NCBI GenBank assembly: GCA_963756185.1
Contig: CAVWMS010000001.1
Location: forward strand, 558,001 to 622,000
Source: DATAXI01 sp963756185
GTDB lineage: Bacteria; Verrucomicrobiota; Verrucomicrobiia; Chthoniobacterales; Chthoniobacteraceae
Length of the DNA: 64,000 nt
Reading direction: 5' to 3'
The translations under genes were made by a program, and so were the position numbers. The notes under the pieces are model-generated. The model was given only the letters and a program-made list of their open reading frames with translations, was not told the origin of the DNA and did not search any database. Below, in pieces: positions 53,015 through 61,922 of the stretch; the stretch's first letter is position 1; the number at the start of each line of letters is the position of its first letter.

Positions 53015-56000
53015 TCATTTCCGCAAGTCCAGCGTCATCGGCATTTCGCGATTGGTTTCCAGGGGTGGGACATCCATCGGCCCCGGCGTATGGCCGAAGG
53101 CGAAGAAACGCGAGAGCCGCCGGCTCTCGGCCTCGAATGCGTTGACGGGGAAGGTCGTGTAATTGCGCCCGCCGGGATGGGAGACATGATAGACGCAGCC
53201 GCCGATGCTCCGGCCATTCCAGGTATCGACGATATCGAATACCAGCGGCGCGTGAACGCCGATGGTCGGATGAAGGCACTCGGGCGGCTGCCACGCGCGG
53301 TAGCGCACGCCGGCCACGTACTCGCCCGCGATGCCGGTGGGATGCAGCGGCATGCGGCGGCCGTTGCAGGTGATGACGTGCCGCGTATCGGTCAGGCCGC
53401 CGACCTTGACCTGCAGGCGCTCCACCGAGGTGTCCACGTAGCGCACCGTCGCCCCGGCGCCCTGTTCTTCGCCGAGCACGTGCCAGGGCTCGAGCGCCTG
53501 CGCGCAAATCGAGATGGACCCCGCGATGGTCGATCGACCCGCACACCGGAAAGCGGAACTCGAAATGCGGCGCGAACCACGCCGGATCGATCGCGATAGC
53601 CTGCCGCCCGGAAATCGTCGATCACATCGCTCGAGATCCTGCCCGCACGAAATGCGGCAGCATGAAGCGGTCGTGCAGTTCGCGTCCCCCAGCGCGCCAG
53701 CTCGCGCGGCGCGTACGGCTCCCTCCAGAACCGCGCGATGAGCGCGCGCAGCAGCAGCTGCTGCGCGAGGCTCATGCGCGCGTGCGGCGGCATTTCGAAG
53801 GCGCGCATTTCCAACAAGGCCGAGCCGCCCCGCGGCGCTGTCGGGCGAGTAAAGCTTGTCGATGCAAAACTCCGCGCGATGCGTGTTGCCGGTCGACATC
53901 GATCAGCAGGTTGCGGAAGACGCGGTCGACCAGCCACGGCGGCGCTTGCGCCCGTTGGCGGGAATCTGCCGGAAGGCGATTTCCAGCTCGTAGAGCGAAT
54001 CGTTGCGCGCCTCGTCCACGCGCGGCGCCTGGCAGGTGGGCCCGATGAAGAGGCCGGAGAACAGGTAGCTGAGAGCGACGGATGATTGTGCCAGTAGGCG
54101 AGCAGGCTGCGCAGCAGATCGGGCCGGCGCAGGCAAGGGCGAATCCGCGGGCGTCGGTCCGCCGATGACGATGTGGTTGCCGCCGCCGGTGCCGGCGTGG
54201 CGGCCGTCGAGCATGAATTTTTCCGTGCCGAGGCGCGCCTGGCGCGCTTCCTCGTAAAGGACGTTGGTGTGCCGCACGAGTTCATCCCAGGCTGCGCCGG
54301 GTGCATGTTGACCTCGATGACGCCGGGGTCGGGCGTGACTTTGATGACGTTGAGGCGCGGATCGCGCGGCGGCGGCTCGCCCTCGATGATGACCGGCATC
54401 CCCATGATGCGCGGCGGTCTCCTCGATGCGCCGCGACGAGTTCGAGATAATCCTCCGCGGTCGCGACGGCGGCATGAAGACATGCAGCCGCCCGTTGCGC
54501 GGCTCGACGCACAGCGCCGTGCGGATGATCCACGCGCGCCGATTGCTGCGGGCCGGGCCGCCGGGCAATCGCCTCGCTCGATTTGCTTCGGCGGCTGTCC
54601 GGCTTCTTTCTGCGCGCGCTGCCCGGGGCCATGGCCGGGCGCCAGCGGCGCGGCGCCGCCGGGCACGAAGCGCTGTCCGGCGCGCGCGGGGTGCGCGGGC
54701 AGCGGCGGCAATTCGCGAACGGATCGGGCGGGTGAATCCACGGGTAATCGATCCGCGACCCAGGGCAGCGAATCGAGCGGCAGGCGAAATCCCATGGGCG
54801 AATCGCCGGGGATGAGCCAGAGCATCTCGTCGCGCAGAAACCACGGCCCCGTCTGCCAGCGGCCGATCGGTCGGCGCTTGAGCGGCAGCGCATAGCCCGA
54901 CGACTTGCCCGAGCCCCTGCTTCGAAAAGGCGCGCGATGCGGTCGCGCTCCTGCTTGCTCCTTCAGCTTCGACTTCGAGCGGATCGACGTTGACCGGCAG
55001 CCGGCGCTCCTTCCACAGGTAATAATAGACGTCCTCGTAGGCCGGGATCAGCTACCTCGGGTCGACGCCGAGCAATTCGTCAGCCGCGCGATGAAGCTCG
55101 CGCGCTTCCTTCGCGCCGCAGCCGTAATCCTTCGCCTCGTTCGCGACGAGCGACGCGTCGCTCCAGATCGGCTCGCCGTCCGTGCGCCAGAAGCAGCCGA
55201 GCGCCCAGCGCGGCAGCGGCTCGCCCGGGATACCATTTGCCCTGGCCGTAATGGAGCAGGCCGCCCGGGCGCGAAATGCGCGCGCAGCCGCTTCAGCAGC
55301 TCGCCCGCGATCAGCGCGTTTGCGAGGCCCAGCGCGGCGGTATTCCATTCGGCGCCGTCGGGATCGTCGACGCGACACGAAGGTCGGCTCGCCGCCCATG
55401 GTCAGGCGCACGTCGCCGGCGCTCAGCTCTCGTCGATCGCGCTGGCCCAGCGGCTCGATGCTCTCCCATTGCTCGTCGGTATAGGGCTTGGTGACGCGCG
55501 GCGATCTCAAGGATGCGCGTCACCGCATCTCGAAGTCGAACTCGATTTCGCACGGTTCGTCCACCGCGCCGGTGATCGGGCGCGGCGCCTGCGGGTCGGG
55601 CGTGCAGGCGAGCGGGATGTGGCCTTCGCCGGCAAGCAGGCCGGAGGTGGGTCGAGGCCGATCCAGCCCGCGCCCGGCAGATACACCTCGCACCACGCGT
55701 GCAGATCGGTGAAGTCGTGTTCCGGGCCCGCCGGGCCGTCGAGCGGCTTCACGTCCGGCTTCAGCTGGATGAGATAGCCGGAGACGAAGCGCGCCGCCAG
55801 CCCCAGATGCCGCAGCAGCTGGCACAGCAGCCAGGCCGAGTCGCGGCACGAACCGCTCCCTTTGTCGAGCGTCTCCTCGGGCGTCTGCACGCCGGGTTCC
55901 AGCCGGATCAGGTATTTGATGTCCTTCGCGAGCCGCCCGTTCAGTCCGACGAGGAAATCGATCGTCCGCGGGCGCTCGCGCTTTGCCCTTGCCCAGGCAA

Positions 56001-56411
56001 TCGCGTTTCACCGACTCGAGTACTCCGCCAGTTTCGGCGTCGCGGGCAGCTTCGCCAGGAACGGGCTCGAGTTCGCGCGCGCAGCGCCGGCTCGTACTCG
56101 AACGGAAACTGCTCGGCCTCCGGCTCGAGGAAGAAGTCGAACGGGTTGTAAACCGCCATCTCGGCGACCAGATCGACCTCGACCTGGAACTCGCCGGTCT
56201 TCTCGGGGAAGACGAGCCGCGCCAGGTAGTTGCGACTGCGGGTCCTGCTGCCAGTTGATGAAGTGTTCTCGGGCTCGATCCGCAGCGAATAGGTCAGGAT
56301 CGGCGTGCGGCAATGCGGCGCGGGCCGCAGCCGGACGATCTGCGGCCCCAGCGGAGACCGGCCGGTCGTAGCGGTAATGCGTGACGTGTCAAGCGCGACG
56401 TGGATGGACAT
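53015..56411 (-). pseudogene. Transglutaminase-DUF2126 fusion protein with many frameshifts
   Basis: Start ATG 56411 (MSIHVAL) to stop 53015; 3.4 kb fits the ~1100-residue family. All parts are present in order but scattered over three frames: beta domain (IVRLRPAPHCRTPIL, NYLARLVFPEKTGEF, VYNPFDFFLEPEAEQFPFEY), the transglutaminase core (GSGSCRDSAWLL, HAWCEVYLPGAGWIGLDP) and the DUF2126 signature. That signature reads GTGGGNHIVIGGPTPADSP, SYLFSGLFIGPTCQAPRVDE and the long C-terminal block to NREMPMTLDLRK. I estimate ten or more single-base indels, roughly one per 150-300 bases, with the protein still well conserved. The final ~520 bases are clean. Sequencing error is more likely than ancient decay. 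Confidence 0.75.
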
Positions 56412-56628
56412 GGACTTTGCTGAATAACCCCTTTTGGCGAGGCGCCGACGGCTGGCGGAGCCTCGCGACCTGAAGCGGTCCCGGCTATTCGGGCCGGGAT
56501 TCTTCCCCGCCCCGGCCCTTTTCACAACGCGAAAATTTAGTGCCCGATGTCCCGCCGACAGGCGATGCTGTTTTTTGCTGTCGAAGCTTGACGTTTGCGC
56601 ACGGCCCCTGCTTATGAGATGATTCTTT

Positions 56629-56868
56629 ATGGCATTGGAACAGGAACTCGCAACATATGAAAGGCTGAAAAGTCAGCTCGTTTCCGAAAATGAAGGCAAA
56701 TTTGTCGTCATATCGGGCACGGAGTTGCTTGGGATTTATTCGACCTATGATGACGCCCTCGCCATCGGGTACGAAAAAAAGAAGTTGGAGCCATTTTTGG
56801 TAAAAAGAATTCTCGCGATTGAACCCGTGAATTTCTTCACGCGCCCCCTTACGCCGTGCCACACCTGA
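56629..56868 (+). CDS. Small protein preceding the retropepsin-like protease
   Basis: A 79-residue protein: a helix ALEQELATYERLKSQLVSEN, then GKFVVISGTELLGIYSTYDD and ALAIGYEKKKLEPFLVKRIL, a small alpha-beta layout like the DUF5678-type proteins. The C-terminus ends PCHT. It overlaps the start of the protease gene by 13 bases (GTG 56856), so the two were a coupled pair before the protease was disrupted. Function unknown; such small proteins often accompany bacterial retropepsin-like genes. Confidence 0.75.
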   Translation: MALEQELATYERLKSQLVSENEGKFVVISGTELLGIYSTYDDALAIGYEKKKLEPFLVKRILAIEPVNFFTRPLTPCHT

Positions 56869-56891
56869 CGATTAAGATCGATCCGGTTCGC

Positions 56892-56911
56892 GGTCCCATA
56901 AGGTCCCATAA
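56892..56911 (+). repeat. 10-bp tandem duplication in the protease gene
   Basis: GGTCCCATAA occurs twice in succession (56892-56901, 56902-56911). One copy leaves the protease frame open; two copies shift it and bring a TAA into frame. It lies 147 bases left of the IS element. Confidence 0.9.
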
Positions 56912-57090
56912 TCAAGCTATTCGTGGGAGTCAGTGCGCCGAGAGGCCAGGCAATGACCGCGGCCGGCCTGACTGTGCCGGTTCCAATAGTCGTCGATTTC
57001 TTGCTCGATACTGGAGCTTCGTGCACGGTTTTGGACCAGGCAGTTATTGCTCCACTCTGAGGTGCAACTGATTTTTGGACCGTTTGTGTC

Positions 57091-57957
57091 TTAGTTTGTT
57101 GAGTGGATGTGGGCCTCGAACTGGCTCGGGGTTTTGTAGCCGAGGGCCGAGTGTTTGCGGTGGGTGTTGTAGTAACCTTCAATGTAATCGAAGATCTCGG
57201 TCGTGGGCGTCGCCGGCGTTCTCGAAGCAGCCGTCTTGAAGCATTTCGAGCTTTGAGGGTGCCGATGAAGGACTCGGTCCATGCGTTGTCGTAGGGGTTG
57301 GCCCGGGCGGACATGCTTTGGCGCAGGCCGGCTTGGGCCAGGGCGTTGCGGAATGGGGTGCTCCCGTATTGGCTGCCGCGGTCGCTGTGGAAGATGGCGC
57401 CGCTTGCGGAGCGGGTCTGGAGGGCTTGGAGAAGCGCGTCGAGCACCAGGTCAGAGCGCATGTGGGCGGCGAGACTCCAGCCGACGACGCGGCGTGAGCA
57501 GAGATCGATGACGACGGCGAGGTAGAGCCATCCGGCGCCAGTCGGGATGAAGGTGATATCGCCAGCCCATGCGCGGTCAGGAGCACTCAGGCAGGGGCAG
57601 TCCTGAGATCAGATTTGGAGAGGGCTTGTCGGCCCGGCCGTCGCTGGTTTTTGGGATGTAGGTCTTGGGCTGGATGGCGCGCAGGGCTCGCTGGGCCATG
57701 ATGCGGCGGATTCTGGCGGGGGCGCAGGTCACGCCCCGGTCGGAGAGTTCCTGAGCCAGACGGCGGTACCCATAGCGCCTCCGGTGACGCCGGAAGACGG
57801 CCTCGATGAGATCGCCCATGCCAGCATCGCCCACCTGGGTCGCGGTGGGCGTAGAGGCGTGGTAGAAGCTGCTGCGGGCTTCCCCCAGCACCACACATAC
57901 CTTGCGGATACTGCCGCCGGTTTTCTGAGCAATTACCTGGATCATCGCCCGGCACAC
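57091..57957 (-). pseudogene. IS3-family orfB (DDE integrase domain), frameshifted
   Basis: The catalytic part of the transposase, read in pieces: HTH-like region VIAQKTGGSIRKVCVVLGEA and RRRYGYRRLAQELSDRGV, then a shift near 57580, then the DDE core APDRAWAGDITFIPTGAGWL (first Asp), IFHSDRGSQYGSTPFRNAL (second Asp) and PYDNAWTESFIGTLKA (catalytic Glu). Further shifts lie near 57245 and 57200, then EIFDYIEGYYNTHRKHSALG to TAA 57091. All catalytic residues are present, but at least three frame changes would block expression if real. Confidence 0.75.
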
Positions 57958-57959
57958 TG

Positions 57960-58261
57960 GACTGGGGTTTGGTGCCGAGGATGACGGCTGCCTTTTTTAA
58001 AATGTCGTTCTCCAGTTTGAGGTTGGCCATTTCGCGCCGCAACCTGCGCAACTCGTCCGCTTCGGGTTCCTCGCCTACGGCTCGGCCCCCTGCACTCCCG
58101 AGCTGCGCAGGTTGCCCACCGTGGCGCATCCACCGGTAGAGGACGCCGGTGCCGATCTCAAGGTCCTCGGCCACTTCCGCCACGGGTTTCCCCAAACCCA
58201 CAAGCTCGACGGCCTGGGCTTTGAATTCTGCTGTGTATCGCTTTCTGGTCACTGGTTCCAT
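57960..58261 (-). CDS. IS3-family orfA (transposase DNA-binding subunit)
   Basis: About 100 codons from ATG 58261: MEPVTRKRYTAEFKAQAVEL, an HTH (KPVAEVAEDLEIGTGVLYRW) and a leucine-zipper-type coiled coil (DELRRLRREMANLKLENDIL). The end of the coiled coil is encoded by an A6G run (rc of 57992-57998), the usual slippery site where IS3 elements shift -1 into orfB. Here the -1 frame after the A6G reaches a stop before orfB, one more sign of an indel. The true 3' end is uncertain because the zero frame stays open to 57587. Confidence 0.8.
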
Positions 58262-58560
58262 TGTCGCTTAGTTCCTTATTTTGTGGTCCAGAAATCTCGC
58301 GCACCTCACTCGGGCTTGTTGCGACCGGAGAAACACAGGTTTGCAGCCCCACAACGGGTTCCGTAACCGAATCGCGTTTTCAATACGATGTAGCCTTGAT
58401 GCTCTACCATTCGGACAACAGCCGAATATTTCAGAGCCTTCCAATTATTGCCACTGACCTTAGTCGTCAGAATATCGGAGGATTGCTTGGGAGGGATGTG
58501 CTGGAAAAATGCCTCATGGTGTATGATGGATCGACTCAACATTTCTCCCTGGCGTTTTAG

Positions 58561-58751
58561 GCGCTAACGATGAAGGCCGTCGCCGGAATATAATTCCCAT
58601 ACCGAGCCGGCGCCGACACTAGGATTTGGCTGCGAAACCCCATGACCGGCACCGGGATGGGTAAACCGTCCCGCGGGACTGCCCTTCATCGCAATCTGGC
58701 GCATGGATTTCATTTCTCTATGAGCAACCTCTACCGGATCCTTCCCAGCCG
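58561..58751. other. Short gap between disrupted protease and VapC-type toxin gene
   Basis: No gene seen. The two flanking genes converge here; no clear terminator hairpin is present. Confidence 0.4.
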
Positions 58752-59165
58752 TTATTTCTTCGCCTCCAAAACCCATACGGTCAGGTCAGGCACTGTCCGA
58801 AAATGGGATTCATCCTGGGGCCCCACGAGCACGCCCATCCCGAGGGCGCGGGCGGTGGCCGCAACAGCGATATCGTTGGCCGGGATCATCCGGCCTGCCC
58901 GGGAAAGTGTCGCATGGATTTCCGCATAGTGCTCCGCGGCCTCCGCCGTGAATGGCTCTATCCCGAGCGCCGTCCTCACGATATCGAGCCGTCTCCGACG
59001 CCTGGCGGCCCGCGCGGGAGTCTCTGCCAGCAGTACGCCGATCATCGCTTCGGCCCAGACGATTGCCGGAATTGTCAGGCTATCCTCCAAAGGCAAATCG
59101 GATGGCATATCCCCCGTGCCTCGCTCCCAGGCGATGAGAGCCGAAGTATCGATTACGAGCCCCAC
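58752..59165 (-). CDS. PIN-domain toxin (VapC type)
   Basis: A 137-residue PIN-domain RNase. The acidic active-site residues are Asp in LVIDTSALIAWE, Glu in IVWAEAMIGVLL and Asp in PANDIAVAATARALG. The last motif is degenerate (LVGPQDESHFRTVPDLTV) where TxNxxxF is usual, which still leaves three metal ligands. In the family VapC cleaves tRNA or rRNA and is neutralised by its VapB partner. Its start lies 13 bases inside the antitoxin gene, the usual coupled antitoxin-first order. Confidence 0.85.
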   Translation of the reverse strand: MGLVIDTSALIAWERGTGDMPSDLPLEDSLTIPAIVWAEAMIGVLLAETPARAARRRRRLDIVRTALGIEPFTAEAAEHYAEIHATLSRAGRMIPANDIAVAATARALGMGVLVGPQDESHFRTVPDLTVWVLEAKK

Positions 59166-59425
59166 GGATTTGGATCGGGAAGCTCCTTCGAATTAGCCCG
59201 CTCCAGGTCGGCGGCGAACGTTGCATCGTCGGGATCCCGTTTCCAGAGCCGCACGAAATCGCCCACTGTGCCGCGAGGTTTCGCGGTGGTGGGACGCAGC
59301 TCCGCCACGGGCTTGTTGCTTTTCGTGATTACAAGCGTGTCGTTGCGGTGCTTTATCCGGGCCAGACAATCGCCAAAATTGCGCACAGCCTCCGTGCTGG
59401 AAATCTCGATTCTCATTGGGAACAT
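59153..59425 (-). CDS. Phd/YefM-type antitoxin of the PIN toxin
   Basis: About 90 residues from ATG 59425; ATG 59416 three codons further is an alternative. RIEISSTEAVRNFGDCLARI and DTLVITKSNKPVAELRPTT match the Phd/YefM fold (S-x-E-A-x-x-x-F ... ITKxxKPVAxL), which binds DNA and autoregulates. The C-terminal part (GTVGDFVRLWKRDPDDATFA ... LPDPNPWGS) is the disordered toxin-binding tail with the terminal D-P-x-P-W. Overlaps the toxin start by 13 bases. Confidence 0.85.
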   Translation of the reverse strand: MFPMRIEISSTEAVRNFGDCLARIKHRNDTLVITKSNKPVAELRPTTAKPRGTVGDFVRLWKRDPDDATFAADLERANSKELPDPNPWGS

Positions 59426-59584
59426 GTAAAATACAGATTTACGCAAGTCAATCCCGAATCTCAAAGAACGTATCGCCAAAAGACGATCCACGCCTTCGCG
59501 CCGCTCAAGCAAGAAACGGCGCGACGGCGCCGGAAGCGCGGAGCAAGGCTGACGCTCGATAACTCAAAAAGGGAATTCAATAAA

Positions 59585-60580
59585 ATGCAAACGCGCAAAC
59601 TTGGTAACGATAATCTCGAAGTCTCCGCCATCGGGCTCGGCTGCATGGGCATGAGCTTTTCCTACGGTCCGCCCAAGGACAAAGCGGAGATGATCTCCCT
59701 CCTGCGGAAGGCGGTCGAACTCGGCGTCACATTCTTCGATACCGCCGAAGTTTACGGCCCGCACACAAACGAGCAACTGGTCGGCGAGGCCCTCGAGCCC
59801 TTCCGCGGGCGCGTCGTCATCGCCACAAAATTCGGGTTCAAGCTCCATCCCGATGGCAAGCCCGGCTGGCTCGGCCTCGACAGCAGTCCCCGGCGCATCA
59901 GGGAGGTCGCCGAAGCCTCGCTCAAGCGGCTTCGAGTCGATGTCATCGACCTTTTCTATCAACACCGCGTCGACCCGGAGGTGCCCATCGAGGAAGTGGC
60001 CGGCGCCGTCAAGGAACTGATCGGGCAGGGGAAGGTCCGCCATTTCGGCCTCTCGGAGCCGGGAGCGCAAACCATTCGCCGCGCTCATGCCGTGCAGCCT
60101 CTGACCGCGGTTCAGAACGAGTACTCGCTGTGGTGGAGGCGCCCGGAAGCGGAAGTCCTGCCATTGCTCGAAGAACTCGGCATTGGCTTCGTGCCATACA
60201 GCCCGCTCGGCAAGGGTTTCCTGACGGGAAAAATCGACGAGGGCACCGCGTTCGACAGCACCGATTTCCGCAGCACGCTGCCTCGCTTCACCCCGGAAGC
60301 CCGCAAGGCCAACCAGGCAATGGTCGATCTCCTCGGCGCCATCGCAAAGCAAAAGAACGCGACGCCCGCGCAGATCGCGCTCGCCTGGTTGCTTGCCCGC
60401 AAGCCATGGATCGTCCCGATCCCCGGCACCACGAAACTCGAGCGCCTCAAAGAAAACATCGGCGCCGTCGCAGTCGAACTTACCGCGGACGATCTCCGCG
60501 AAATCGAGGAAGCCGCTTCAAAGATCACCGTCCAAGGCGACCGTTACCCGGAAAAGCTCGAGCAAATGACCGGCCGTTGA
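59585..60580 (+). CDS. Aldo/keto reductase
   Basis: A 331-residue (beta/alpha)8 oxidoreductase started at ATG 59585; longer upstream frames have no conservation. LGCMGMSFSYGPPKD, FFDTAEVYGPHTNEQLVGEA (catalytic Asp and Tyr), VVIATKFGFKL (catalytic Lys), DLFYQHRVDPEVPIEEVAGA (His) and the NADPH-binding PIPGTTKLERLKENIGA are all present. It matches the AKR11/13 group of broad-specificity NADPH-dependent aldehyde or ketone reductases often induced by stress. Single gene, divergent from the toxin-antitoxin operon. Confidence 0.92.
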   Translation: MQTRKLGNDNLEVSAIGLGCMGMSFSYGPPKDKAEMISLLRKAVELGVTFFDTAEVYGPHTNEQLVGEALEPFRGRVVIATKFGFKLHPDGKPGWLGLDSSPRRIREVAEASLKRLRVDVIDLFYQHRVDPEVPIEEVAGAVKELIGQGKVRHFGLSEPGAQTIRRAHAVQPLTAVQNEYSLWWRRPEAEVLPLLEELGIGFVPYSPLGKGFLTGKIDEGTAFDSTDFRSTLPRFTPEARKANQAMVDLLGAIAKQKNATPAQIALAWLLARKPWIVPIPGTTKLERLKENIGAVAVELTADDLREIEEAASKITVQGDRYPEKLEQMTGR

Positions 60581-60631
60581 AGCGTATGCGGCTGTCGTCC
60601 GGACGTGCAAAATGCGCTTAATGCACGATCG

Positions 60632-60910
60632 CTAGTTCCCGTAAACTTTCGAGAGCGCCTGACCGGCATCGGCGTCTTCAATCACAGGGGTGATTTCGAA
60701 ATCAAGCAGGTTTGCCCATTCGGCTACGTGCTCGTACAACGCCTTGGAATCGTCACCCTCAACCAGTGCCCACCCGGACACTGACCCGGGACCATGCCAG
60801 CGACCAATCAGAGTAAGCCCTTCGGGCGCCGGTGCCCCTTCTTTTAGGAATGCCTCACCCGCTGGTTTGTGATTTCCCGGAGCAATCTTCCAGCTAATCA
60901 TGAATTTCAT
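60632..60910 (-). CDS. DUF3303-family protein
   Basis: A 92-residue protein started at ATG 60910 (MKFMISWKIAPGNHKPA). The pattern MKFM-x-WKI-x-PGN, GAPAPEGLTLIGRWHGPGS, GWALVEGDDSKALYEHVAEW and ITPVIEDADAGQALSKVYG is that of the DUF3303 family, small alpha-beta barrel-like proteins of unknown function. No catalytic motif is recognised. It lies downstream of, and on the same strand as, the Hcp-like gene (84-base gap), so they may share a transcript. Confidence 0.85.
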   Translation of the reverse strand: MKFMISWKIAPGNHKPAGEAFLKEGAPAPEGLTLIGRWHGPGSVSGWALVEGDDSKALYEHVAEWANLLDFEITPVIEDADAGQALSKVYGN

Positions 60911-60994
60911 GCCGCGGAGCGTGCGGGTGTTTCGCGGGATTTGCAAGCCGGGAACGAATGGTTGGTTTGTAAGCATCCCGCTGGGCGCCACTTG

Positions 60995-61453
60995 CTAGCG
61001 AGGGATATATTTAAAAACTATCTGACTAAATCCAAAAGTAATCTCCTCCTCCGGTTTGTCGCCGCTACCCTCCTCGACTTCCGAGACGATTTGGCAGTCG
61101 CTCATCTTGTATTGCAGGGTAGCTGTGGGGAGGCCTTCCTGGTTGTAGAGCTCGCAAACCAGAGTCACGGTGCCCAGCGGCGTTCCCGAGAATTGATCTG
61201 CCAGAAACGTGGGGGGAAATTCGTCGATGGAACGTTTTACGACCATCGTGGCATTGAGACTGTCACCGCTGCCTGAGACTCCCGTATAATTGAAGGAGGC
61301 GACAGGGATCTGGGCGGTAGTGGAAGAAATCACAAGGTAGTATTTGAATAAAGGAGCCGCGGAAGCGTGCGCGGTGAAACCGAAAATCGAGGCAATACCG
61401 ATGACGGCTGCCAGGTACTTGGAAAACACGGCTATCGTTGATCGATTCTTCAT
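60995..61453 (-). CDS. Exported Hcp-like protein
   Basis: A 152-residue protein with a signal peptide (YLAAVIGIASIFGFTAHASA). The mature 115 residues follow the Hcp1 beta-barrel pattern: ASFNYTGVSGSGDSLNATMV, LGTVTLVCELYNQEGLPTAT and LQYKMSDCQIVSEVEEGSGD, ending EEITFGFSQIVFKYIPR, like the end of type VI tube proteins. A Sec-type signal is not expected for a type VI tube subunit, and no type VI gene is near, so a different role is likely. Family assignment is by pattern and is moderately sure. Confidence 0.65.
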   Translation of the reverse strand: MKNRSTIAVFSKYLAAVIGIASIFGFTAHASAAPLFKYYLVISSTTAQIPVASFNYTGVSGSGDSLNATMVVKRSIDEFPPTFLADQFSGTPLGTVTLVCELYNQEGLPTATLQYKMSDCQIVSEVEEGSGDKPEEEITFGFSQIVFKYIPR

Positions 61454-61922
61454 GTCGCGATTGGTCTGCCGGCAGATGATTGAGGTTTCATATCGGCGGT
61501 GCGGCTTCCCCCGGTTTTCCTCCCGGCCAGCCGGTTTGCAAGCTTATCCCCTCCCGCAACGCCGATTTTTCTGAGCCGCGGCACGGTTCGTTGAGCGAGG
61601 AGCAAATTCCGACCACTGGTTTCGTGTCCCTCTCTTCGCGATTGTATGATTGCCGCAACCGGCAATTGCGGCGTCTTGTCGAGCGTTGGGCCGGCAACTC
61701 CCACGCCGCCCAAAATAATCTTCCACGCAGGGCCGGGACGCCACGCGAAGTAAGTTGGTCAAAGCGCAGCCGAAAAATGCAGCAACTTCACACCAGGACT
61801 TTCGGCAGTTACGTAGCCGGTGACGGAAAGGTCGCCAGGGAATCCCTATGCGCGGGGCGTTCGACTCGGAAAATCCGCGCCCGCGGCCGCTTCACTGCGG
61901 AACCAAATAAGATGACTTCCTT
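61454..61922. other. Non-coding stretch
   Basis: No gene seen. 61526-61580 resembles 27315-27365. A palindromic GCCGCAACCGGCAATTGCGGC lies at 61651-61671. The promoter for the peroxiredoxin gene should lie near 61800-61920, but no clear box is seen. Confidence 0.45.

Larger units (their letters stand above)
57058..58308 (-). mobile_element. IS3-family insertion sequence
   Basis: 1251 bases bounded by imperfect inverted repeats: TGAGGTGC...TGATTTTTGGACC on the left and the inverse complement of TGAGGTGC...AGATTTCTGGACC on the right. Flanking CTC at 57055-57057 and 58309-58311 is a 3-bp target duplication, within the IS3 range. It carries orfA and orfB on the minus strand. It lies inside the aspartyl protease gene, and the flanks join in frame without it, so the insertion is recent relative to the gene. 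The transposase appears damaged. Confidence 0.9.
56856..58560 (+). pseudogene. Retropepsin-like aspartyl protease gene disrupted by a 10-bp duplication and an IS3-family element
   Basis: Joining 56856-57057 to 58312-58560 (one CTC copy kept) and removing one copy of the 10-base duplication gives one frame. It opens VPHLTIKIDPVRGPIIKLF and carries the active site VDFLLDTGASCTVLD. It then reads across the empty site as VIAPLGLVATGETQ and ends near IGGLLGRDVLEKCLMVYDG, the second retropepsin hallmark. The intact protein would be about 145 residues. DTGAS and GLLGRD are diagnostic of the pepsin/retropepsin clan. As written the gene is dead through two independent lesions. It is coupled to the small gene at 56629-56868. 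Confidence 0.85.

Noticed and set aside
60995..61453. Type VI secretion locus
   Set aside because: Only one Hcp-like gene, with a signal peptide, and no other type VI component in the window.
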